A stretch of 64,000 bases of DNA, taken from assembly GCF_024713975.1 (NCBI RefSeq), contig NC_091094.1, positions 18,374,501 to 18,438,500 of the forward strand, in the 5' to 3' direction. Shown here in pieces: positions 43,026 to 52,533 of this stretch (the first letter of the stretch is position 1; each line of letters opens with the position of its first letter). The translations under genes were made by a program, and so were the position numbers. The stretch comes from Paralichthys olivaceus (taxonomy: Eukaryota; Chordata; Actinopteri; Pleuronectiformes; Paralichthyidae). The notes below the pieces were generated by a model. It was not told the origin of the DNA, did not search any database, and saw only the letters and a program-made list of their open reading frames with translations.

Positions 43026-45209
43026 GTGCCTTCCCAGCTGCTTCTCACTTATTTGTGTCCTCCCACTGATCACCCACTGGAAGGCATCTACGGCACTCTT
43101 GTTATTTTCTATATTTACCCATTCAGACTTCCCCTATGTAGATTGATCATCGTCCCATGTGACGATGTCCACTCGAATCCAAGGCCTCTGCAGCCACCGA
43201 GTTGTTTTGGCTGTATTGCTGTGGTGACCAGGGGGGGACGAGGATGACAAAAATAATAATCCTCTTTTAATACATGCTGCTAAGGCACAGCAGCTGGTAG
43301 GGCCCAATCACACACCATCACGGTGTGTGCGTGTGTGTTTGTGAGTGGAAGAGGAGGAGGCAGGGACACCCCCCCCCCCCCCCCCCCTCCCTCTTCATAA
43401 ATCCTGCAGGATTGGATCTGACCTGAAGAGTCAAAGAATAAAGGCAATGGTTCCTCTGCGTGACACAGAGCAAGTGTGCAGTGTGTGGCTTTTTTGCTGT
43501 TGAACAATGCGGTTACAGCAAGGTCATGAGCTCAGTCAGTGTTTGTGTGACGCTGAGCTACTGTGAGCAGGGTCACATGAGAGCGGAGGCTGCCAATGCT
43601 CTGACATAAGCAGATGTGGACAGAGAGAGAGAGAGAGAGAGCGAGAGAGCAAGAGAGAGAGAGAGAGAGAGAGCATCTCTATTACAGAGCAATGACAGAG
43701 AGTCCCCTCCTGGTGCAAAAACAACAAAGATAAAGCACCTTTACTAAAACACATTATTTTGACATGCACACAGTCTGATGTATCTGGGCAACTGTATCTC
43801 TGACTCCTTCATCCCAAGTTTTAATTCATTATATTTTATATCATGTGAAACAATTTCTCTTTGTTTCTCAGGGACTGAAAACAACACCTGACTTTCACCA
43901 GTGATGCAGTGAATTTAAAAACATATGCAATTACGCTCCTTTGTAGTTGCACTTGAAATATGTCTATGTGAGCAAAATTTATTTCACACTTCACACAGTT
44001 ACTGAAGTGTGCTTCATTTTTCCCTCCTTGAAGTCTTTCATTTTATCATATTTTTTCATTTTGGGTAATAAAATCATTTTGCTTATCATTTGCTTTTCAA
44101 ATTTAAGATGTTTTAAAATTCACTCAATGTCTTCTCACCACTACTTACTTACTTCAATTGTATTGGATTTGGCTGCAACGCTGTTTACCCCTGAGACTCC
44201 AAAAGTGTTGACCCCCTCCATCGGCATAGTGGTGAGTATATAATTAGTGAATCTTCATTTTTGAGTGGACTATTACATTTAGGCACATTTAGGGGACTGG
44301 TGTCTATGTGTGTGAAATCTGGTGCACCTCGATTGAATTTAGGGGGACTGTTGGGTAGTGGCAGTGGTATACGCTCTACTGAGTGCCATTCTGATTTTGG
44401 ATCAAAATGTCCCCAAAATGTTGACCTATTCTTTCAAACCTTCGCCTACAAAACATTGCTGTCACTTATACCTGCCAGTTGTATTCAGGACTGTCAGGGA
44501 CATCGTGAGGAAATTCTGGACTAAAGATCCACAGACAGCTCACTGTTCACTGCTGCCACCTACTGAGCTTGGCTCCACCTACTCACCTTAGAACACTCCT
44601 CACACACAATCCTTATGAGTACTGGAGTATTATTTAAAATATACAATATTTTGATAAGAATGCATCTAATCCAGCTGCAATACAGACTCCCTACATACAT
44701 AGACTACCTGGGTGCTGGATGACTCTCGGGGGGTCCTGCTATACCATGTTAGCACATGACTGAATTACTCATAGTGACCTGGTTGGTTGTTGTTCGGGGC
44801 GAGGCCTTCTTCAACCAGATATCTAGGTCAGTGCACATGGCTTACTCCACTTAGGTCTCACGTCACATTAACATCGCAGCCCAACAACCTCTGTCACAGG
44901 AGCACAGACTGCTCAGGTCAGAGGGACACGAATATGAGGCTTACCTTTGCTTCACAAGTCTTGTGAACTGCAGCCTTGCAATCTGCAAAGAGGAGGGACA
45001 GAGAGGACACATCTGATTTGACATCAGGATCAGCTGAGGTCTACAACGTGTGTATGAGTGCTTGCTGTTCTGCCCCCTGACCCGACTGAGATGTCCGACT
45101 CACCCTTGCAGAAAGCCCCGGGGTTGTCGATGTTCAGCTTGCACACATCACACACACGTCTCCTCTTGAAGCTCTTCTCTGTGAAGGTGTGGTTACCAGC
45201 TTTGGCAAG
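26719..45209 (-). CDS. tns2: Tensin 2, nearly complete coding region (26 exons; extreme N-terminus not placed)
   Basis: This is a focal-adhesion adaptor that links integrin tails to actin and signalling. The 26 exons sum to 4485 nt, 1494 residues plus TAA, without a phase error; human TNS2 is about 1409 residues. Order from the first confirmed codon: C1 zinc finger (about 7-57), PTP-like domain (about 80-255) with P-loop HCKGNKGKTG at 193-202, C2 (about 260-395), long Pro/Ser/His-rich linker (about 432-1210), SH2 (about 1215-1320), PTB (about 1350-1490). Identity as TNS2 rather than TNS1/3 rests on the C1 domain, the retained P-loop Cys, the ETAILDD motif and [20 protein letters not shown]. 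The start is unresolved: the first exon begins in phase 0 after an acceptor. eif4b lies upstream on the same strand, as in human. Confidence 0.96.
27755..28020 (-). repeat. Dispersed retrotransposon-like repeat, copy 2 in tns2 intron
   Basis: On plus it starts with AAGATAAGATAAGATCAGCT TTATTGATCCC, the reverse complement of a LINE tail (GGGATCAATAAAGCTGATCT). It matches the copy at 19560-19815 in reverse orientation through the CAATCATACTGTACCACTGC and AGATAATATTTCCATCTGTC words. Confidence 0.6.
28759..30150 (-). CDS. tns2: tns2 SH2 domain exons
   Basis: Exons are 30150-30019 ([36 protein letters not shown]), 29151-29059 ([20 protein letters not shown] ... NESYF) and 28836-28759 ([18 protein letters not shown]). 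FLIRDS carries the phosphotyrosine-binding Arg of the FLVR motif. Acceptor 30150 is preferred over 30144 because it restores Ile-Ala found in tensin 2. Confidence 0.95.
29725..29996 (+). repeat. Dispersed repeat family A, copy in tns2 intron
   Basis: ACACAAAAACTACAGAACC, GGCCAAGAAAGAACCCTTTA, CTTAAACATTGCCAGATG, GGCCTCGCTGGAGGTATC and CTCTACTGAGTGCC are in the same order as the copy at 37955. It is inserted opposite to tns2 transcription in the SH2 intron. Confidence 0.65.
30268..31360 (-). CDS. tns2: tns2 second linker exons, up to SH2
   Basis: The exon at 31360-31210 is [18 protein letters not shown] and continues to SPTQTED (acidic/Ser). The 845-nt exon at 31112-30268 is Ser/Thr/Pro-rich, then [26 protein letters not shown], and the SH2 entry [18 protein letters not shown]. 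At 31360 two acceptors in the same frame are possible (GAAG|TGG or six bases further). Confidence 0.9.
31454..33137 (-). CDS. tns2: tns2 large linker exons
   Basis: The exon at 33137-33021 encodes [20 protein letters not shown] and [16 protein letters not shown]. The 1398-nt exon at 32851-31454 begins with [20 protein letters not shown] and is rich in Pro, Ser, His and Gly. It contains the conserved [11 protein letters not shown] and a Cys/His-rich middle ([12 protein letters not shown]). The region is predicted disordered. Antisense and alternate-frame ORFs of up to 190 codons here are shadows. Confidence 0.93.
32979..33015 (+). repeat. (TG)n microsatellite abutting a tns2 splice donor
   Basis: On the minus strand the donor GTAAG (33020-33016) runs directly into (AC)n. 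The (TG)n on plus occupies 32979-33015 with one TGCG interruption. Confidence 0.9.
33253..34877 (-). CDS. tns2: tns2 C2 domain exons
   Basis: Exons are 34877-34765 ([18 protein letters not shown] ...), 34680-34620 ([19 protein letters not shown]), 34344-34269 ([20 protein letters not shown]), 33990-33861 ([20 protein letters not shown] ... [10 protein letters not shown]) and 33318-33253 ([20 protein letters not shown]). Together they form the PTEN-like C2 domain. The acceptor of the 34344 exon was chosen at CCAG|TGATCC, because only this completes the Tyr codon split at 34620. Confidence 0.94.
34349..34379 (+). repeat. (AC)n microsatellite abutting a tns2 splice acceptor
   Basis: On minus, (TG)15 leads straight into TCCAG|TGATCC (acceptor AG at 34346-34345). 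The TG run therefore replaces the usual polypyrimidine tract. Confidence 0.9.
34994..35706 (-). CDS. tns2: tns2 PTP-like core exons
   Basis: Exons are 35706-35656 ([17 protein letters not shown]), 35528-35406 ([18 protein letters not shown] ... VVVLHCK), 35316-35252 ([20 protein letters not shown]) and 35077-34994 ([17 protein letters not shown] ... PSQN). The P-loop is split by an intron directly after HCK. The catalytic Cys is present, but the position of the invariant Arg (C-x5-R) is Lys. Confidence 0.95.
35989..36481 (-). CDS. tns2: tns2 exons linking C1 to PTP-like domain
   Basis: Exons are 36481-36449 ([11 protein letters not shown], with the last C1 zinc ligand), 36355-36306 ([16 protein letters not shown]) and 36172-35989. 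The last starts with [20 protein letters not shown], includes [15 protein letters not shown], and ends at HQDKFL. RGSTKS...SLPRS-type linkers and DLTYITERI are conserved tensin hallmarks. Confidence 0.95.
36784..36812 (+). repeat. (CA)n microsatellite
   Basis: Pure CA run. Confidence 0.9.
37955..38225 (+). repeat. Dispersed repeat family A, most complete copy
   Basis: CAACAAGGAGGTTATGTATC, CCTGTCCGTTTGTTTGTTGG, CACACAAAAAGTGCTTGAC, AGAACCCATTAAATTTGCTG, CTTTCTTTAACATTGCAC, GGGGACTTTTGGGCCTTGG and CAGAGGTCTGCACTAGTGCC form an ordered series. It is noncoding. The ends are not defined by inverted repeats, so it may be a SINE or a LINE remnant. Confidence 0.65.
39383..39418 (+). repeat. Short fish repeat word
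   Basis: GTTAGCTTAGCTTAGCATAA AGACTGG is a sequence I know as recurrent across fish genomes. It is probably a remnant of a short interspersed element. Confidence 0.4.
42933..43023 (+). repeat. (AC)n microsatellite, 91 bp uninterrupted
   Basis: This is the longest pure dinucleotide run in the window, in the 8.5-kb tns2 intron. Alternate-frame His-Thr ORFs across it are artefacts. Confidence 0.98.
43369..43387 (+). repeat. Poly(C) run, 19 bp
   Basis: Homopolymer of 19 C in the tns2 intron. Confidence 0.95.
43622..43674 (+). repeat. (GA)n microsatellite
   Basis: Two GA runs are separated by GCGAGAGAGCAA. Confidence 0.95.
44265..44400 (+). repeat. Dispersed repeat family A, 3' part
   Basis: GGCACATTTAGGGGACTGGT, GAAATCTGGTGCACC, TTAGGGGGACTGTTGGG and CGCTCTACTGAGTGCCATTC form the 3' half of the family. 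The 5' half is absent. Confidence 0.6.
44945..45209 (-). CDS. tns2: tns2 C1 domain exons
   Basis: Exons 45209-45104 and 44982-44945 encode [34 protein letters not shown] and [14 protein letters not shown]. Ligand spacing is H-x12-C-x2-C-x10-C-x2-C-x4-H-x2-C-x7-C. The last Cys is supplied by the exon at 36481-36449 (VTPTC), 8.5 kb downstream. The x10 spacing is shorter than in typical diacylglycerol-binding C1 domains and matches the atypical tensin-2 C1. An unspliced in-frame ATG exists at 45242 (MIRFYSPVCLQ). Confidence 0.93.
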
Positions 45210-45721
45210 CTGCAGACACACAGGAGAGTAAAATCTGATCATTCACATGCTGCATAGAAAGATTTGTTCAAGAGGTGAAGCCAATGAATGGTACTGCCAA
45301 AGAAAGTCAGAGGAAGGCTTTTAGATAGATCAAATCCCCAATCCAATCTCTGCATGTCTTTAAGATGGCATGTGATATTTATTGAGTTTTAGTAAAACCA
45401 ATGCTTGATGCTTTCTGAGGCATTTGATCTCAGCATTGTTCCAAATGAAGCATTGGATGTCCACAGTCCCCTGCATGGCTGCTGTCTGTGCAGATACACT
45501 CGGTGGCTCAGTGACAGCAGCGTGATCACTGGTGTCCTACGCCTGCTGTTCTTTCAGCTTCCTCCACTAAAAACACCTGTCGTATCATGCCGGGATTGAA
45601 GGCATCCTGTTTATCATCTTTTCTTTAGCTTGTCCTTATTCTGTCTCAGTCTGTGGGGCCAAGAAAATGAATACTCAGTTATCAGTGCTACGTGCCCACA
45701 TGATCACAAGTCACTAAATGT

Positions 45722-46113
45722 ATGGACTTGGAATCAGTCATCCACAGACTGTGTATAAAAATGCACACATGACCATTCTCCAAAGTCAAGCCAAAGCATC
45801 TCGATCGCCACCTGGTGGCTGGCTGCAATAAGGTTCATATATCCCAACTCCTCCATGTTAGTGGATGGGACATGAAACTAATTAAGTACACACTAAATAT
45901 TTGTTGTCTCAGAGATGTTTTCTATCATTTAAGTTAGTTATAATTCAATTGTTCATTTTCCCAGCATGTTTGGTTCATGATTGGTGAGAGAAGGTACCCT
46001 ACCCCTTTACAAGATGTCAGCGTTCCTACATGGGATATTTTTGCTTTATATCTTGATAGCGGGAGAAGCTGAAGACATGTTGTCCATCTTTATATGCAAT
46101 CTACAGTCATATC
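45722..46113 (+). mobile_element. MITE family B, full-length copy
   Basis: The left end ACAGACTGTGTATAAAAATG and the right end CCATCTTTATATGCAATCTA are imperfect inverted repeats. Internal words are GCCAAAGCATCTCGATCGCC, ACCTGGTGGCTGGCTGCA, CTCCATGTTAGTGGATGGGA and GATTGGTGAGAG. It is about 390 bp with no ORF, a nonautonomous DNA element. Confidence 0.65.
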
Positions 46114-46554
46114 CCTTGTCTCAAATTTCTCAACTAGTATTGGTTGGATGACCATATATTTTTGCACCTGTGGAAAATAACGCTGGTCCCCAAAGGGTGA
46201 AGCCCCTGAATTCTGCTCTAGTGCCTCCATCAGGTAAAACATTCAACATTCAGGTTTGTATCTAAACACCAGCAGAACTAATGACATTCCATAGTCTCTC
46301 CATATTTGTGATCTTGTCTGTCTCTCAGTCTTGCTGCAGAAGCTGGGTTGTCTCCTCCTTGATGACGGGCTAACTACTTGTTTTCTTTCAACCCTGAAGG
46401 TGGCACCACACTGGGACATTATGGCAGCTGTGTCAACAGGAGACATGAGCTTTATGTGGGCAAAGCAAGAAAAGAGCCAAAGGTAAATCTGAAACACACA
46501 GACTTACTCTGGTTTCTGTCTCTCATAGAAAGCAGCTTAGCACTCTGAATGTAG

Positions 46555-46561
<7 letters not shown>

Positions 46562-46611
<50 letters not shown>
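46562..46611 (+). repeat. (CA)n microsatellite, 50 bp
   Basis: Pure CA run. Confidence 0.97.
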
Positions 46612-46613
<2 letters not shown>

Positions 46614-47494
46614 TTCATCTTTTTATAAACCAATACTCAATTCCTCCAGTGAAACCAGTGAAAAGAAATAGGACAATGTTTATATAAAGTTATGCTTTAC
46701 CCAAAGTGACGCCATCAGAGGCACAGTCAACCATTACATCTTTTTACAGCAGAGAGGGAGGGGGTGTGTGGAAACATCAAGTGGGAGGTGGTGTCTGTAC
46801 TGAGTGTGTGTGTGTCAATGGAAGAGAGGTGGAGCGCCACAAACAACATAGTACCTGCTCACACTGCTGTTTTTTATTTTTCCTGTTTTCTTTTCCTGAC
46901 TAAATGCATTTTCCAGTCTTAAAAAAACATTTGAGCTTTTTCCGATCCCTGCGTTTTTTCCAAACAGGAGCAGCATTGAATTTTTACTCTGAGAGGTGAA
47001 GGTGCATGTTCACCACCTTAATACCCTTTCTCAAACAAACAGTCACTGACTCTCCGACATCACTCATATTTCTCCATCTTGATTTGTGAGTGGAAGAAAA
47101 CTCATACACTCAATGTAATGTATTATGAAACAGCCGTGTCTCTCAAGTGGAGCATATGCAGTCTAAATCCTTTATTAATGGAAATGTATAATGTATAATT
47201 ATGTTTTACGTTGCCCTACCTTGAGCTTAGCATGGTTACATAATGTGACCATAATGCGGTGGATTGGCTCCGACTACACCTCACAACCCATGATAAAACC
47301 CAACAGAATTTATGACTTGCTCAGTTAAAAACAGTTCATGTTTTTCCATTAACATTCAATTTTTATTTATGTTTGTTTAATCCACTTACGTCCATGCAAC
47401 GAAGATGAAGCTACAGCAAGGAGACGGTTATCTTAAAGCACAAAAACTAGCATAGAATAAAAAAAGGTAGTTAGCTTGACTCTGTCTAAAGTTT

Positions 47495-47938
47495 AATCAT
47501 TGACTGTAAATAAAGATAGACAACACGTTTCCACTTGACGCCAAAATATCTTGGCTACAGACTATCTTGCACATTTGGAGCCACAGTCTGCACTGTAGCA
47601 ATCAGGGGATGGAAACATGGTATTCAAGGTCATGACAATACATGTGCATGAAAATCACAAGTTAGTGTCATCTGTCAATTATGACCTTTTCACGCTGTTT
47701 TATGTCATCAAATTAACTAAAACCACTCTTACCAGAAACATGTCAACATACATCAGGGTGCTCAGAACTACCTGAAATGACAGAAACCATCTTTGAGGTG
47801 TATTTTGACTTTTTAGTTTGGTCTATTTCCCATCTACTAACACAGAGGACGCAGGGATTAACCAGGTGGCGATAGAGATTTTTTTGGCTTCACTTTTGGG
47901 GAGCTATCATATCATCCATCTTTATAAAGCTTCGTTTA
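47495..47938 (-). mobile_element. MITE family B, inverted copy
   Basis: The plus strand reads TTGACTGTAAATAAAGATAG ACAACACG at the left and GGCGATAGAGATTTTTTTGG, CTTCACTTTTGGGGAGC, ATCATCCATCTTTATAAAGC at the right. This is the reverse arrangement of the 45722 copy. The middle contains diverged or extra sequence. Confidence 0.6.
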
Positions 47939-48619
47939 CTACTTAGCCAGTAAATTTGTCTTCTTTTGTTATTTTTTGCTGAAAACAGCTGTCATGATGA
48001 TATTGTGCAGGGTGTTTCAAATAGTTCAAGGCATCAGTTTTTAATGAATTAAGTTGTGCGTTTATTTTTTTGTAATTTTAGGTCGAAAAAACACAAAAAC
48101 ACCCTCAGGTGTAAAAACTGTGTTTATTTTGGTCACTGACCTGGACTGACATTACCATGATGCTGTAGCTATTGATCTTATAATCAACCAGCAGAGTAAC
48201 AAGCCTCCAATGGATTATTGACATATGTCTTTAGCTGATATGATGAATGGCAGCTGCTACAAACATCCACTTCATTTGTTGAATCTGGGCCTGGGTGTGT
48301 GTTTGTGTACAAGCGAGAGCGTGTGGAGGGATTTAGGAAGAGAAGTGATGAACCCTGACAAAAAGGGGTCATATGAGGGGACGAGTGGAGCCCACTTCAC
48401 CATTCAAATTTCAAATGTTATTACATAAGTCGTGTTGGTGGCATCGATTCGACTTATGTAATGACCCACAGAGCCGCTTTCCCTTTATAATCCTGACCAG
48501 AGTTCACCTGCAGGACAGTAACAACACTGAGGGGTTAGTTCGATCCCACTCATTATAAAGAATCACTTCTTTCCACATTCAGAGTAATAAAGCAGCATAA
48601 AGTAATGCAATGAGTTAGA

Positions 48620-48642
48620 AGAGAGAGAGAGAGAGAGAGAGT
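48620..48642 (+). repeat. (GA)n microsatellite
   Basis: Pure GA run. Confidence 0.9.
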
Positions 48643-50154
48643 CTGAGTCATTTAATCCATGATAAATGTACAATGAATTTAAAAGAAATTCCATAAAACA
48701 TCAGCAGAGTCACATTTAATGGCATGTGACCATTTAATATTTGATAGATGATTTTACTTTTTGCTTTTGGTCAACCAAATCACAAATGTTTTTCCATTTT
48801 GTGGCACAGTCAATCCCCACTAATATTTCTTTAATACAAGACAACTCACTTACACATTTAATTAGGTCCTCTGAGACAATACTGATGCAGAACTACAGCT
48901 GATCATCTATGGAGCAGTGCCCTCTCTATACTTAAATTACTGTGAATCCTCTCAAGAGAATCCTCAGTCAATCCTCACTGATATTGTTTATCTTATAATG
49001 CCTATATGTTAGTTTGCAGTTGAATTCTTTTGAGAAAGCAGAATGAGTCAAGGGCACCTCTCAGTGGTAAAATAGCATCAGTGCAGCTCAGGCTCAGACT
49101 AAGGACTCACTAACATTGTCAGAAAGTACATGCAGGTCCTCATTATTAATAGTTGCCTATTATATTCACATTTTACTTTAAACTCATGTGTAAAAGTTTT
49201 ACTTGTATAAAAATGGACCTCCTCTCCTATAGTGCTTACTCAAGGGTCATGAAAAGATGGGAATCATTTGTGTTTGAAATCAGTACATTAGTGAATAACC
49301 ACTTTATTTGAAGGAGATTTTGTGGTAATCGTGATCAAAAACCGACACAGATGACATGACTCATGATTCTCTCAGTGTATGTGTTTTTTGGTGAACAGAC
49401 ACCTTTTTTCCAGTTGTTCTTTCCCTCCATTTCTCACTGAGTCGATCAGTGAACAGTGGAGGAGCAGAGCAAGAAAACAACAGCAAAACATATTCCAGTG
49501 CAATTAAATAGCTAAATGTTGTCAATGAGAAACTTTTAAATTGACAATGATAGTATTGGTTTGACGTTAGATAAACCTGAGCATTTTAATCTTTTGTTGA
49601 AGATTCCTGACTTTGTATAAGATGGTTCAGGTGATCAGGATATTGTGTCCACCAGCATTCATGTTCGGCACCAGCAAGAAGGACGTTTGGTCGAGCGGAT
49701 GTTCAGTCTCCAGAGGCTCCCGTGACTATCAGGAGTGTTGTATTGCATTGCAGCGGTACAGAAACCCCACCCTATCCAGATTCTTTGCAGCCAAAGTCTG
49801 TGTCATTCTCCAAGCATCTCTGACCACTGCAGAGAGCCTGCAGCTCTTCTCACATGGAGATGAGGAGAGGGTCGGACAGCAGTGTAGAAGAATAATGGAG
49901 TTCTTTATGACTGTGGCTGCACGCACTATTTATTACTTTGAGAACAGCAGCAGAGGCAGTTTGAGGGTGTCTCATATATACTGAGACGAAAGAGCATTTA
50001 GAAAAACTATTTGATATAATTCAGTTATATGATCCTGATTATCAGTGTCATTACAATGATGAAGCACCAAACATATATGCATATGTACAAACCATAAATG
50101 TAATGAAATATATACTCTGTGATAATGTGTTGAAATGGTTGAAATATACAGCTG

Positions 50155-50638
50155 CATCACACACACACACACACACACACACTGTAAATTAACACGGTAC
50201 ACACCTCGTCTGTTTTTTTCAATGACACCTCACAACTGATGACATGCTGGAGTGCAGGAGTCACAAACTCTAGCTCTTGTGACACACACATACACATACA
50301 CACACACACACTCACACATGATCTGGCTAGGAAGGGACGGGAGCAGGTGGCGGGCCAGGGGTATGTTCCAGTTCTGGCAGGGTATTTATAACCTGCATGA
50401 GCAGAGACTGTCACCTCCAAACATTCATGAAATGCTGAAAATAGGTGCGAGAATGAGTGTGTGTGTGTGTGTTTGTGTGTGAGAGAGAGAGAGCGAGAGA
50501 AAGAGAGAGAGAGAGAGATTATAAACAACCTATAGAAAAAAGAACTCCTGGACAGTTCACATGTATGACACATTTCATTCCTCTTCACTGCAGAGTCCAC
50601 CCTTTCAGTTGGGACCATTCTGTCATAGTTTGGCGCAG

Positions 50639-50709
<71 letters not shown>

Positions 50710-50862
50710 AACATGCACACACAGTAACAATAAGGACTTCAGGGGATTTGAAGCCACATGTGATCTGTGTAATGTTTTTGTTCCGCCAAGATCCAAGAGT
50801 TCTCTGTGAAATTACATGACACCCACACACACACCCACACACACACACACACACACCTACCT
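50155..50862 (+). repeat. Microsatellite cluster
   Basis: CA/TG/GA runs lie at about 50158-50182, 50282-50316, 50456-50478 (TG), 50480-50518 (GA), 50641-50706 (66-bp AC run) and 50820-50857, within 700 bp. The dipeptide-like ORFs on both strands are artefacts of these runs. Confidence 0.95.
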
Positions 50863-52470
50863 CACAAATGTCCGGACATATCGACATGTTTCTGTGTTAT
50901 GATAAGTTATGTTTCTATAAACAAAAATACCCTTTGGAGTTCTTTTGCTCTTTGTTTTACAACTTTGACATACAACATGTCCCAGTGTGATTTAATCTGG
51001 CATGTGAGAATGCACACATTCTGGTGCGTACGACTTAAACCTCAGACGCTTTTATTTTAAACTCTACAAACGTCCTCCAGGGGCTTTACATGTGTAGCAA
51101 TGTGGCTTACTCCTAAATCCATGCACGTTCCTAAATAGAGGCAGCAGACAGGCCGACGGCGTGTCGAAACCGGACAGTAACTTATACCACTTCCTCTTGA
51201 ACCTTGACTCCTCAGGGACATGATTAACTGCTATCAAGTAGACAGTCGGCCGCTGGGGTGGGAGTGTGTTCTTTCCACCCCCTCTCATTGCTCATGCTTC
51301 ATTTGTATGACATATTTCTTGCTGAATATTGACACTGGCTCATATCCAAACATTAGCCGCACATGCAAACCATGCTCGCTGTGCAGGTGCGAAAGGGACC
51401 CACAAAACACGCTCGTACTTCGGTATGCGAGCATGAGATGCTTCTGTTTTAAAACACAGAGAAAATATTTGAGACAGAACCGCTTTGGATCTAATTTGGT
51501 AATTTTTGGGATTCTTTTGGTTGACCTCCATGACTCGTATGTGATGAGTGTCGCATCTGATAATTAAACAAAGTCCAGCTCCTCCTCTTGAGTCAAATAC
51601 GTCCAAACATAGATGTGGTTAAAATCAAATTTTTCCAAGTTTGAATATTCTTAATTGTCATTGTACTGCTGCAGTCAACAATGAAACAAAAATGAACACA
51701 ACGAAATGGTAAAGTTCAGGAGTCAAAGACAAACTTTTATCTCCCAAATGTAAAAGCTATATTGGATTATGATCATGAGCGGCATGTGACTTCTGTGTAA
51801 ACCAGCATGTTTATAGTAGACCAGAAAGCATTCACTCACCTCAGCCAGATGAAGGATTTCAGGATGTACCTCAGGCTCTGCTGTCATGGGGATTCCTCCT
51901 GTTTCACTACCAAGCCCATGTGTCTTCATCTGGCCGGTGCCCGTGCTGCTGTGAATGCACCCCATACTTCCAGCAGACACCTATTTCCTTTTTCAACCTT
52001 GTATCCTTGATTTTCTCAGCTCTTATCTGCTCATTCCAGACAAGTGCTTTTCGTCCCAGAAGGTCGCTCCTCTCCTCCGATCCCTCTCAACACTCCATGT
52101 CGTGAAGGGTCCCCTTATGTTGTCAATGTCTTCTCCAGCATGTTCCCTTCTTCCCCCAGTGACTCCTCACCACCACCCCCTGCACTTCTCTCTGACAGCT
52201 TGTCCTGCCTTGAAATCCACCCCAGATAACCCCCCCGCACCACACCACCAAGACAAGAAACCAAGCACAGACCCTCACCTCTTCACGCACCCTCTCCTCT
52301 TACACTCTCCCCCTGTCCCTTTGCTCTCCAGCTTTCCTCACTCTGAAAACATGCAAGCACACACTCCCCACCTCCCCTCTTTCACCCTCGCCAATACCTC
52401 CTTCCCTCCTCTCCAGCCTCTACAGACCCTCAAATGTCTTGCACGCCGCTCTCTCCTGCTTCGCACTTAC

Positions 52471-52533
52471 AGACCCTCTAGTCTTCCCCTCTCTCTCTCG
52501 TGCTCCATCAGTCTCCCCTTGCTGTCTCTCCAT
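52471..52533 (-). CDS. tns2: Tentative first coding exon of tns2
   Basis: The minus strand has ATG at 52533 in CCCCCATGG, 21 codons (MERQQGETDGAREREGKTRG then S), and a consensus donor TCT|GTAAGTG at 52470. It is in phase 0, which is what the exon at 45209 needs. The peptide is low-complexity and does not resemble the human N-terminus, and the area is GA-rich, so this may be coincidence. Alternatives are an untested exon elsewhere in 45.3-56 kb or the unspliced ATG at 45242. Confidence 0.2.

Larger units (their letters stand above)
36482..44944 (-). other. tns2: Large tns2 intron (8.5 kb)
   Basis: The intron separates the two halves of the C1 coding region. It contains microsatellites, a family A repeat (37955-38225), the AGCTTAGCTTAGCATAAAGA repeat word near 39388, and GA-rich stretches (40530-40720, 42230-42330). 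No coding exon of another gene is supported. GA-rich stretches with donor-like sites (for example GAG|GTAAAAAC on minus near 42186) could mark alternative tns2 promoters, but this is speculation. Confidence 0.6.

Noticed and set aside
42882..43247. 121-codon ORF with His-Thr repeats
   Set aside because: Translation of a 91-bp (AC)n microsatellite.
43622..43674. Regularly repeated short units considered as a CRISPR-like array
   Set aside because: Pure GA dinucleotide repeats with no unique spacers, in a eukaryotic intron.
49613..49984. 123-codon plus-strand ORF
   Set aside because: No recognisable motif and no splice or promoter context; possibly an old repeat remnant, not supported as a gene.
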